Below are positions 55,261 to 64,000 of a stretch of 64,000 nt of DNA, one piece after another. The position numbers and the translations under genes were made by a program. Location of the stretch: the NCBI GenBank assembly GCA_028571685.1, contig CM053156.1, forward strand, positions 84,323,049 to 84,387,048. The letters are read 5' to 3'. Origin of the DNA: Heterohyrax brucei. Taxonomy: Eukaryota; Chordata; Mammalia; Hyracoidea; Procaviidae. Under the pieces are notes generated by a model that was given only the letters and a program-made list of their open reading frames with translations, had not been told where the DNA came from and made no database searches. Within the stretch, counting starts at the first letter, position 1, and every line of letters begins with the position of its first letter.

Positions 55261-56173
55261 ACTTCCAGCTGTAAGTTACTAGGAGGTGGGCACCACAAAG
55301 CCACATAAAACATTCTCTTGCCACCTGTGAGAACAGGCTAATACCAACAAAGTCAGACAATCAAGTTAGGAAACTCATCCTAGAGAAAGTGCAACAGACC
55401 TCATCGCTGAAAATCACTACGGTTGCCTTCAAGGTACTCCTCTTTGGAAGCTACGCACCAAAGCCAGTGCCTAGCCCATCCTTCAAAGCATTTTTTCTAA
55501 GATGAATTTGTGGATTTAACTGTCTGACCTCGTACTTTAGGGGCAAAGCACCAAAGGATCACCATGAAATCCCACCCCACCACTCAAGCACTTGGGAAAG
55601 CCCTGCTACCTTTCTTAGCAAGTACTTGTGTCTACTTCCCAGGTTTGTGGAAGAATTAAGTTAAGGTCTCTTGCATTCAGCTCAAGGTCTGAGTTTGCCT
55701 GCAGGACCAAGCCTGGAGACTGCTACCCTGCTGTTCTCTGCTGTCACGCACTGTTCTTCCATCACCCAAGTGTTCCTGGCCTTAAAAATCCCTGTGGCCC
55801 CCATGGCAATCTTCTCCACTGTAGTCTGTGCCCTCTGGTGGAAGCTAAAAACCACTTGCACCCACTTCTCCAGAGGGCACTCCAGTGAAGCACCCTGAGT
55901 CTCTGGGCACAGACCGGGCACCCAGTGAGCACCAGTTAATGTCAGCATCACAAAGTTCAAACTGGTGTCCTTCTTCTGAGTTTGAGCAAATCAGTAAGTA
56001 GTAGATGCATCAGCAAGAATGACATTCTCCATACTAAAATCTCCTCACATCCATGGGCTGGAGATCACCTACAGTCACATCAAGCTGTCCCAGTTCTCCA
56101 GTATATATGGTAGTAAGCACCTATTCTGCCAGAGGTAACGATAGCTAATATTTTTATCACCTAAGGAATGCCC
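55261..56173. other. Gene-free unique sequence
   Basis: Frames at 55628-55960 overlap on both strands; none has a domain or splice context. 'aaagtgcaacagacctcatc' is unassigned. Confidence 0.45.
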
Positions 56174-56352
56174 AAGAGGGCCTGGTGGTGCAAACTAACA
56201 CACTCAGCTGCTAACTCAGAGGTCGGAGGTCTGGGTCCACCCAGAGAGACCTCGGAAGAAAGGCCTGGTAAGCTACTTCCACAAAACCCTATGGAGCACA
56301 GTCCTACTCAGACAGACATGGGGTTGCCATGTCTGTACTTCAGTTAGCTGCC
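56174..56352 (+). repeat. AfroSINE, 'gaagaaaggcctgg' variant
   Basis: 'gagggcctggtggtgcaaac', 'tctgggtccacccagagaga', 'cctatggagcacagtcctac', tail diverged. Confidence 0.9.
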
Positions 56353-56693
56353 ACCCCTGAAGTTAGCTGCAACCCAGCTGAAGCCACCTCGTTCTCTAGA
56401 GCGCCAGTGGAGATCTCAGACCGAGCTTCATTGGTCTAACTAAATGCCAGTTACTGAACCAGTCACTGTGAACTTAAGGTACAGCAATTTGATGGCAGAG
56501 ATTTGGCTCATGTGAGCATCCTCCAGCCTAGGGCAGAAGAGCCCCCCTGAATGCCCAGACAGACAGAGTAGCAGGAGTGGCCACCCCAGACAGAAATCAA
56601 AGAGCTGCTATCACTAGCAGTGACAGCAGCCTTAGACACCAAACAAGCGAAAGCTACAGATGCCCACAGCCCACTCCTGTCCTTCCTACCCTC

Positions 56694-56846
56694 TCCCTTA
56701 ATGGCACAGCAGTTAAGAACTCATCTACCGACCAAAGGCTAGCAGTTCTAACCCACTAGCTGCTCCTTGGAAACCCTAGTTCTACTCTGTCCTACAGGGT
56801 TGCTGTGAGTAGGGATCGACTTGACCGTAATGAGTTTGTTTTTTTG
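56694..56846 (+). repeat. AfroSINE, 45-nt-deleted type
   Basis: 'cccttaatggcacagcagtt', 'gctgctccttggaaacccta', tail 'ggatcgacttgaccgtaatg'. Confidence 0.92.
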
Positions 56847-57755
56847 GTTCGTTGGCTTTTGCCTCCCCATCAAAAAGCAAATCACAGAATTATATCCGAT
56901 CCTCTTTCCTCTGGCCCACTATTCTTCTTGACTTTATTCTGTGACTTATGGAACTGCACAATGAGAGAAGTTATATAACTCTGAGGATGACAAGAGAAAG
57001 AAAGTGACTAACTTCTTTCCCCAAAGTTTTGTGGCAGCCTCCAAGGCCCTGGTATATGAATCACACTACAGAATCTTTTCATGAGGGCCGTTTGATGTGA
57101 AGCAGCCGTTCAAGCAAGGAGGCACTTGGCTGCACCTTCTAAATGGAAATTTTCAATTAGTCTGGAGAAGTTAATTACACCATCCTTTAATAAGGGCACT
57201 TGTCATTCTGCAAATCCTCTATTAATTGATTCAGCTGTATGCCCCCAAACCAAGAATCAGCAAATAGGTAGAAAGAGACCCCGAGAGAAGAAGCCAGACA
57301 ATAAAAGAGAAAGCAAAAGCAGCACTGTGCTGTCTGCATGGTCGGCGGAGGCTCAGAGCACACGTGCGGGAGAGTGATTGCAAGCCGTGGTTGGTGGGAG
57401 ATGGGGGATTCGGTCTACAGATCAAATAAGCTCTCACTAGCCACCGGCGCTGTCTACGTGGTGCTGGCAGGACGCGTCTTGCTGCTGCCGCATTTCAAAG
57501 AGAAAGCGATCCCATGGAGCTTGATCAAGACAATTAAGAAAGATCCACTGGGTCCATGTCCCTCTCCCAAGGTGGCTGAGGGTGACACTACAAATAGCAG
57601 TGTATCAATGAGGTCAAAAAAATCATTGTAGGGGAGTCAGAAGCCAGGCAAATCCAGCCCGTGCATGAACAAAGTGACTTCTTCTGTCTTCCTGAACCTT
57701 ACAGTATGGGGGCTACATAAGGTGGGCATCAGAGGGGCGTGGCTGGTGACTGGCT
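56847..57755. other. Repeat-free stretch with conserved-element look
   Basis: 57130-57260 is A+T-rich with several TAATTA/ATTAATTGATT-type homeodomain cores, and 57340-57490 is CpG-richer. No exon. The pattern suggests a possible enhancer; it must be tested by alignment. Confidence 0.4.
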
Positions 57756-58130
57756 GCCAGGTCTTGTGTTTGTTACTTTATCTCCTTGCCTCTCAAGTTT
57801 TCTCATCTATTAAGTGGGGAAAATTAATGTAACTACCTTATAGGGCGTCCCCGTAGTTAAGCACCTGGCTGTTAACCGAAGTGTTGGTGGTTTGAACCCA
57901 TGCGGTGGCTCTGTGCAGAAACACCTGGCAATCTGCTCCTGGACAGCTTACAGCCAAGAAAACCCTATGGGAAGCTCTACTCAGTCACTTGGGGTTGCTC
58001 TATGTTGAAATCCATTCGAAGGCACCCAGCAACAACCTCATCTGTACTTCCGACAAGTACATAGATAACACATCTGAACTGCTCAGCATTGGTGCTGGAA
58101 TATGCTAAGAATTCAACAAATGCTGGATTA
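57756..58130 (+). repeat. MIR SINE split by an AfroSINE
   Basis: 57756-57843 ('gttttctcatctattaagtg', 'taatgtaactaccttatagg') and 58080-58130 ('gtgctggaatatgctaagaa', 'ttcaacaaatgctggatta'). Confidence 0.8.
57844..58036 (+). repeat. AfroSINE, long type, in a MIR
   Basis: 'cgtccccgtagttaagcacc', 'gtggtttgaacccatgcggt', 'acctggcaatctgctcctgg', tail 'ttcgaaggcacccagcaaca'. Confidence 0.9.
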
Positions 58131-59007
58131 GCCAGCTGTTACCATAATAATGTTACATAAGAAACCTCTTTAAGACTCAGGGGCAACCAACAAGAAGCAC
58201 TTCTTTCTTGTAGGATTTTAACTGGGCTTGGTTTCAGACTGCCAGGCGAGTCCAGGTCTCTTCTACATACCAGTCTTCTTCCCTGACCAGTGGCACTGAG
58301 ATGTGTTCTGCTTGAGGAGAAAGACAATGGTTTAAGAGGTCAACTCCAACCTCAGAAGCCTATTTCAAGACTTTGCTTGCATCTGCCAGGTATCTACTGG
58401 CCAAAGCAAGTTATACACACACAGACGTCTTGTTAACATGATCACATATAGCGCTCATCAGATTCTATTCTAAGGTCTGTGACCCATAATACATTAAGAA
58501 CCACTAGCCCAGAAGAACTTGATCTTGTTCTGCTCTCCTTTTTCCCTCCCTTTCCCTTGAAGGACAATGCCAAGGACACTTCAGGAGACCCAAAGGAGCA
58601 TCAGGGGTGGTTGGAGGCAAAGAGAACTAGTCACAGAGAAGTCCAGAAGGGAATCTGGAAGAGGAGATTTCAGTGTAACCCATATGAATTTGGGGGCACA
58701 TATGGCTCAGTCTCTGAGCCTTGTCAAGTCAAGAAGCATGGTTTAGCATCCAGACATCATCAATACAAATTCCATTGTTGACTTGCACATCTCCGGTAAC
58801 AGCGAAAGGTATCCAAACATAGTTTAAATCTCCTTTACTTTGCTATCCACTCCAAGGGTGTTCCAACACCATCACCTGCTTCTCCTTTTTCCCCTTCGCT
58901 TCATCATGTAGTTCAGATTCAGCCTCCACAAGTTCATGACTCTGCGCCACGAAACCCAAAGAACCAGGGAAGGAGGGAGCAAGTGAACAAGAAAAGAAGG
59001 AATAACA
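58131..59007. other. Gene-free unique sequence
   Basis: The frame 58479-58781 has no recognisable domain. No repeat assigned. Confidence 0.45.
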
Positions 59008-59172
59008 CCAGTAGCCCTAGTGGTATAGAGCTTAAGAGTTGGTTGCTCACTGAAAGGTCAGCAGTTCAAATACAATACCCACTCCTTGGAAACCCTACAG
59101 GGCAGTCCTACTCTATACTATAGGATCACGATGAATTAGAACGGCCTCCATGGTAATGGACTGGGATAAAAC
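59008..59172 (+). repeat. AfroSINE, 45-nt-deleted type
   Basis: 'agtagccctagtggtataga', 'actccttggaaaccctacag', tail diverged. Confidence 0.92.
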
Positions 59173-59364
59173 CAAAGAGACCTAATTCTATTCAGCACAT
59201 CGTTGGGAAAAGGGGGGCATAAGTATAATAATTTTTATAAATAAGTAGTTTTTGTCCTACTGTCATATATACACAGATCTCACAGTCCCAACCAGTAGGA
59301 CTACACACTCACCAAAACCTAAGACCTCGCCACGTTTATTTGCACATTACTGGGTAGTTCACAA

Positions 59365-59568
59365 AAGAGCCCTGGTTGCTCAGTGGTTAAAGTGCTTGGC
59401 TGCTAACTGAAAGATCAGAAGTATAAACCCACCAGCCACTCCTCAGAAGGAAGACGTGCCAGTCTGCTCCTATAAAGATTACAGCCTTGAGAACCCTACA
59501 GGGCAATCGTGCTGTGTCCTACAGGTTGCTATGAGTCAGAATTGACTTGACCGCAATGGGTTTTGAGG
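59365..59568 (+). repeat. AfroSINE, long type, with perfect end repeats
   Basis: 'agagccctggttgctcagtg', 'cctataaagattacagcctt', tail 'gtcagaattgacttgaccgc'. Perfect 13-bp direct repeats gggtagttcacaa at both sides (from 59352 and from 59569). Confidence 0.95.
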
Positions 59569-59589
59569 GGGTAGTTCACAACTTGTTAT

Positions 59590-60091
59590 TGTCTTGGTCT
59601 CCTAGTGCTGCTGTAACAGAAACACCACAGTGGATGACTTCAACAAAGAGAAGCTTATTCTCTCACAGTCCAGTAGGCTATAAGTCCAAATTCCGGGAGT
59701 CAGTTCCATGGGAAGGCTTTCTCTGCTGGCTCTGGAGGAAGGTCCTTGTCTTCAATCTTTCCCCGGACTAGGCGTTTCTCTGACAGGATCCCCAGGTCCA
59801 AAGGAAACACTCTGCTCCCAGGGCTGCTTTCTTGTTGGTGTGAAGTTCCTGTGTCTCTCTGCTTGTTTCCTTTATATTTCAAAAGACATTGGCTTAAAAC
59901 ACAAACTAATCTTGTAGATCTCACTGACATAATAGCCAATAATCCCATCTCATCAACGCCACAGAGAGAGGACTTATAGCACATAGGGAAATCTTATCAG
60001 ATGGCAGAATGATGGGCAATCACACAACACCAGGGATCATGACCTAGCCAGGTTGGCAGACATCTGGGGGGACACAGTTCAATCTGTGACA
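59590..60091 (-). mobile_element. MaLR-like solo LTR
   Basis: Read in plus: TGTCTTGGTCTCC to ...AATCTGTGACA. 'ctggctctggaggaaggtcc' and 'gctttcttgttggtgtgaag' are the reverse of blocks in the plus-strand copies. Fossil. Confidence 0.88.
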
Positions 60092-60170
60092 TCAGTGGAT
60101 ATTTGTTAAATTCATTATCCACCTCACAGCTTTCCTTCTACAGTTAAAAACAAGCACTGACATCCTTGTT

Positions 60171-60372
60171 GTATTGTCATCGTGTGCTGTAGAGTCGATT
60201 CTAACTCACAGCAACCCCATAGGACAGAGCCGAACTGCCCCTTAGGGTTTTCACGGCTGCAAACCTCACAGGAATAGATCACCAGGTCTTTTCTTTTGTG
60301 GAGCCGCTGAGTTCAAACAGTTGATCTTTTGTCAGCAGCTGAGTGCTTAACCACTGTGCCACCAGAGCTCCT
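60171..60372 (-). repeat. AfroSINE, long type
   Basis: 'ctgtagagtcgattctaact', 'ataggacagagccgaactgc', 'gaatagatcaccaggtcttt', head 'gtgccaccagagctcct'. Confidence 0.92.
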
Positions 60373-60950
60373 TCTGCTATCCCTCCCTGGGTAGAATCTT
60401 AGCATTTATGCATCCACCACTGACCCCTGCCCTGTTTGCCACCAAACCTCAGTGAAATAACAGAGGGTCTTCAGGCCACCTGTTAAGAGTTGGCTGGCTA
60501 ATGCATATCACTAGTTCCTGAATCTCAGTTTGTTTCTTTTTCACTCGGGAAAGCTTTCCATACAACCACATTTTTGAAAATGAGAATCTCACCCCACACC
60601 TACATGAGATCAAGATCAATGTGCTTGAAAGAGAAGAAGCCTCCTTCTCAGAGGCTGAGTTACACTCCTGGACCAGTTCAAGAACTGGAGTGCCATGGCA
60701 TGGGGGGAGCCAGGACCTGGAGCTGGGTGCTGGAGCCGGGTCGAGCCACAGCTGTAAGACTCAGAGCAGCAGGGAGCCAGTGACCAGGGGGAAGATAGAG
60801 GTCAGGATGCAGCCAGGGCATAGGAGTTCAAACATACCAAGAGTTTACAACCAGAGACATTAAGAAAGAGCCATCGGGTTTGGGGAGAGGGGATAAGAGT
60901 TGAAGGCTTGGGCCCAGCAGTAGGGCGCCTTCCATCTGCCCCTTGAGTGG
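60373..60950. other. Gene-free unique sequence
   Basis: Nothing recognised. Confidence 0.45.
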
Positions 60951-61443
60951 TGTCTTAGTCATCTAGCACTGCTCTAATAGGAACACCATAAGTGGATGGC
61001 TTTAAGAAGAGATGTTTAATTCCGTCACAGTCCAGTCGGCTATAAATCCAAATTCAGGGCATCAACTCCAGGGGAAAACTTTCTCAGTTCGCTCTGAGAG
61101 AATGTCCTCGCTGTCAATCTTCCCCTGGACTGGGAGCTTCTAAGGTGTAGGGTCCCCGGGTCCCTTCCAAAGGATGCACTATGCTCCCAGCTTTGCTTCT
61201 TGGCAGTATGAGGTCCCCCACCGTCTACTTGCTTCTCTTTTCTTTGTCTCAAGAAATTGCCTCTAGGTTTGACAGTCTTACACATTGAGTCCTGCCTCAC
61301 CAACACAACCGCTACCCATCCTCTCTCACTAACATCACAGCGGCAGGATTTACAGTATGTAGACACATCATACAACACCGGGGATCATGGCCTAGTCAAA
61401 TTTCCACACACAATTCTTGGGAGACACGGATCAATCCATGACA
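60951..61443 (-). mobile_element. MaLR-like solo LTR
   Basis: Read in plus: TGTCTTAGTCATC to ...AATCCATGACA, flanks agtgg/gatgg. Same blocks as 59590. Fossil. Confidence 0.9.
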
Positions 61444-62195
61444 GATGGGGAGGTCCCTCTTAAAGGTCCATTACAGGTGGGAAGAGTGAGAGAGCATTTC
61501 CCCACAAGCAAGAGAAACTGCTTAGCGGGCTGGTCCTTGTGGAGGTAGTCTAGAAGACCTAGAGCTACAGACAAACGGGAGACACAGAAAATATACCACA
61601 AAAGAGCCAGATGTACGTAAGGGTTAAGACTTAAAGTCAGCGGGCACGATAAAAATCCCATAGAGTCAAATTCGACCTTGGAAATGCATTAAATCATAGG
61701 TGCTTAGGCTTTTGGAAACTTAGAAACCAGGACAAAGTATTTTGTGTTTTGTTCTGCTGCCCATCCCAGCCATGAATTTCCTTTTCCACAGGCCTGTTGA
61801 GGAGGGGGAAAGATGGCAGATAAATAAATTTTTTAAATCTGTTTTTGATCATGCCAGTTCAATGCGTGTATGCTGCTGTTCCTCTGTAACTCAGTTAGTG
61901 GTAGCATTACTGACGTGCATGCCCCTCAGCTTCCCACCCTGCTCATCTTCTTCCCTCCACAATGGCAGAAAGGGTGCCTATCCCTCTTGGGTGTTCAGAT
62001 ATCCTGTTGTGCAGAATCAGGCCTTGGGCAGAGATGGACAGGACTCAGAGACAAGAGAGACAGAAGGAGGGGAAGACTGGATTGAGAGCTGATCTGAGAA
62101 GATCTAGGAGAAAGATCAAGGAGGAACTAAGGGAAGAAACCAAGACCAAGCAGTCCTGGAGAGAGCAGGTGGGGGTGAGAGACTAGGAAGAAAAG
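61444..62195. other. Gene-free; purine-rich at 62040-62190
   Basis: No repeat recognised before 62196. The overlapping frames at 61742-62186 reflect a stop-poor purine-rich run. Confidence 0.4.
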
Positions 62196-62345
62196 CCTGG
62201 TGATCTCCTTCTGAAAATCAGCCAATTAAAACTGCATGGAGCACAGTTGTCCTGCTGCCATCCTGGGGATGGCAGCATTTCATTCTGTCTTGCACAGGGT
62301 CACCACAAGCTGGGGGCTGACTGGATAACAGCTCACAACCACAAA
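62196..62345 (+). repeat. Composite SINE (tRNA-Gly/RTE type), 3' part
   Basis: 'agcctggtgatctccttctg', 'aaaatcagccaattaaaact', 'tcattctgtcttgcacaggg', 'tcaccacaagctgggggctg' match the second half of the element at 45436. The head is missing. Confidence 0.65.
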
Positions 62346-62815
62346 GGTTACAAGTGTGGATGGTGAAAGGGCTGGAGAAAGTGGGGTGCAGAACTCGAAC
62401 TCTAGTAAAAAGACCAGACCTGATGGTCTGACAGACTGGAGGGTCACCAGAAAACACAGCCCCTGGACTCTCTGTTAACCAGGAGATGAAATCATCCCAA
62501 AGTCAGCTGTCAAACGCTAGACTGGACTACAAGACACAGAATGATACTGGGGAAGAATGTGCTTCTTGGCTTAAGTAGATGGCCTGAGACTATATGGGCA
62601 GCTCCTGTCTGGAGGTGAGACAAGAGGGCAGAGGGGGGACACGAGCTGGTTGAAGGGACTTGGGAAATACAGGATTGGGAAGAGGAGTGAGTTGTCACAT
62701 TGCAGGAAGAGCAACTAAGGTCTTACAACAGAGTGTGTGTGTTTTTTAGAACAAACTGACTTGAATTGTAAACTTTCACTTAAAACACAATAAAATATAA
62801 ATAAAAATATAGTGT
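62346..62815 (+). mobile_element. L1 3'-UTR
   Basis: 'aaaaagaccagacctgatgg', 'tagactggactacaagacac', 'aattgtaaactttcacttaa', A-rich end with AATAAAAT. Same type as 3235. Confidence 0.82.
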
Positions 62816-62900
62816 AGATGGGAGAGGGTGGTGGTTTCAGGTGACATTTTTCTGATTAATGTTATCTATTATTTATATTATTGTACCATATTTATATTGT

Positions 62901-63092
62901 GCCAGCCAAGCCAAGTGCCGTCGAGTCATATTAGGCCCTGGTAGCGCAGCAGCTAAGAGCTTGGCCAGTGATCAAAAGGTCAGCGGTTCCAGTCCACCAG
63001 CCGCTCCCTGGAAACTCTATGAGGCAATTCTACTCTGTCCTATAGGGTCGCTATGAGCTGGAATTAACTCAGTGGCAAAGGGTTTTACGGTT
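62901..63092 (+). repeat. AfroSINE, 45-nt-deleted type, with RTE-tail motif in front
   Basis: 62901-62930 is the inverted RTE tail motif (agccaagccaagtgccgtcg). 62931-63092 is the SINE: 'ggccctggtagcgcagcagc', 'ccgctccctggaaactctat', tail 'gctggaattaactcagtggc'. A+T-rich similar flanks (tttatatt/cctatatt) may bound both. Confidence 0.88.
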
Positions 63093-63554
63093 TAAACCTA
63101 TATTATATTAATATATTAAAAAGTCCGCCATAATGTAGTAAGTGGGAACCCACATAAAACGAGGGCTGATTTATTGCAAAGTTGACACAACATCAAAGTG
63201 GGCTTGCAACGCCAACCCCCGCAGAGTGCAACGCAGGAAAGGTTCAAAGCCTCCCGAGAACCGGCTGCCATTGGCGCCACCTGGTGGCAGAAGTGGGGGC
63301 TGGTTTAAAGAACTCCGAAAGGAAGCCTGGGCTTTGGAGGGGCTTGGTGGGCGGGGAATTGGGAGCTTCCTTGTTAGCCTGTACCCACTGCATCAGCTTG
63401 GCTGAGGGAAACAGGGCCCAGAGAATCCTAGTGATACCAGGCCATCCCTCTGCTTAGCACCTGCCTTTGTCACACACTGCCCTTGTCCTCTTCCTCCTGG
63501 CTCTCCTCCCCGAAAGCAGAAAAGCTCTTGAGCACAAACTCATTCAAGAATCCA
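63093..63554. other. Gene-free; CpG-containing unique block
   Basis: 63200-63360 is GC-richer and holds the CTCF-like motif. No repeat or exon recognised. Confidence 0.45.
63274..63287 (-). promoter_or_regulatory. CTCF core motif
   Basis: The minus strand reads CCACCAGGTGGCGC, which fits the published CTCF core CCASYAGRKGGCRS at all 14 positions; the flanking bases (TG before, CAA after) are also usual. It lies in non-repeat sequence. Occupancy is not shown by sequence. Confidence 0.7.
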
Positions 63555-64000
63555 GCAGAAAAAACACAAAACAACAAATGCTGAAGAGGCTGTGGAGAAA
63601 GTGGAACCCTCCTACACTGTTGGTGGGGTTGCAAAATGGTCCAGCCTCTTTGGAAAGCAATCTGGCGCTTCCTTAAAAAAATGGATATCGATATACCTAC
63701 TATTTGACCCAGTAATTCCACTACTTGGAATCTATCCTACAGAATCAAGGCCTTTCATACCAACGGACACATGCACCAGAATGTTTATCTCAGCACAGTC
63801 CACGATAGCAAAAAATAGAATCAACCCAGATGCCCAACAACAGAAGAATGGATAGGTAAACTATGGTACATATACTCAGTGGAGCACTACGCAATGATAA
63901 AGAATAACGATGATTCCAGGAAACATCTCCTAACCTGGTTTCAACTGGAAGACATTATGTTGAGTGAAAGCAGTCAGCGACAAAAGGACCAATATTGTAT
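63555..64000 (+). mobile_element. L1 LINE, ORF2 end, runs off the window
   Basis: From 'aaaacacaaaacaacaaatg' on, it matches the copy at about 1120-1560; 63592-63855 encodes an ORF2-like YTVGGVAKWSSLFGKQSG and FDPVIPLLGIYP. The ORF2 frame is broken near 63855. Only the start of its 3' end lies inside the window. Confidence 0.9.

Noticed and set aside
1-64000. CRISPR arrays, operons, ribosome-binding sites, phage or plasmid features
   Set aside because: The repeat content is mammalian throughout; no bacterial features are present.

Overview
The window is non-coding mammalian DNA from an afrotherian, most likely a paenungulate (elephant, hyrax or sirenian). The evidence is about 60 whole or partial AfroSINEs (tRNA-like head, RTE-type tail) in 64 kb. 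Many lack a 45-nt block in the middle that longer copies keep, which matches what I recall of the paenungulate 'HSP' AfroSINE subfamily. RTE-type LINE pieces, an afrotherian L1 with a long 3' UTR and a lineage-specific MaLR-like LTR family fit the same group. I found no protein-coding exon, tRNA, rRNA or other host RNA gene. Every long open frame I examined is a chance frame or lies in a LINE, so this is intergenic or deep intronic sequence. All repeat calls were made by eye from remembered consensus sequences; family names and edges (about 5-30 bp) are approximate. Layout: 0-7 kb has an L1 3' end, L1 3'-UTR pieces and a nest of LTRs and AfroSINEs (5032-6720). 7-12 kb is mostly unique sequence with scattered SINEs. 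12.5-14.2 kb is an old L1 split by a second, inverted L1. 15-23 kb mixes MIR, hAT, RTE and AfroSINE copies. 23-30 kb is SINE-dense, with L1 copies inside AfroSINEs and a pair of AfroSINEs inside another. 30-35 kb is the longest repeat-poor stretch. 35-50.8 kb holds LTRs, an L2 split by an MLT1-type LTR, a composite tRNA-Gly/RTE SINE with perfect 12-bp end repeats (45436-45782) and a four-layer nest (48905-50815). 51-64 kb has MER20, RTE, MIR and AfroSINE copies, two minus-strand MaLR-like LTRs, one sequence-perfect CTCF core motif (63274-63287) and a second L1 3' end running off the window. There are no cooperating host genes to describe. The biology visible here is the RTE-dependent SINE system: AfroSINEs, a tRNA-Gly composite SINE and internally deleted RTE derivatives all share the tail of the RTE LINE, presumably because its reverse transcriptase recognises that tail. 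Nested insertions give a relative time order: L2, MIR, MER20 and hAT copies are oldest, then old L1 and MLT1, then afrotherian LTRs, L1 and AfroSINEs. I did not find a convincing new gene system; the most useful leads are the composite SINE, the deleted RTE family and the CTCF site.
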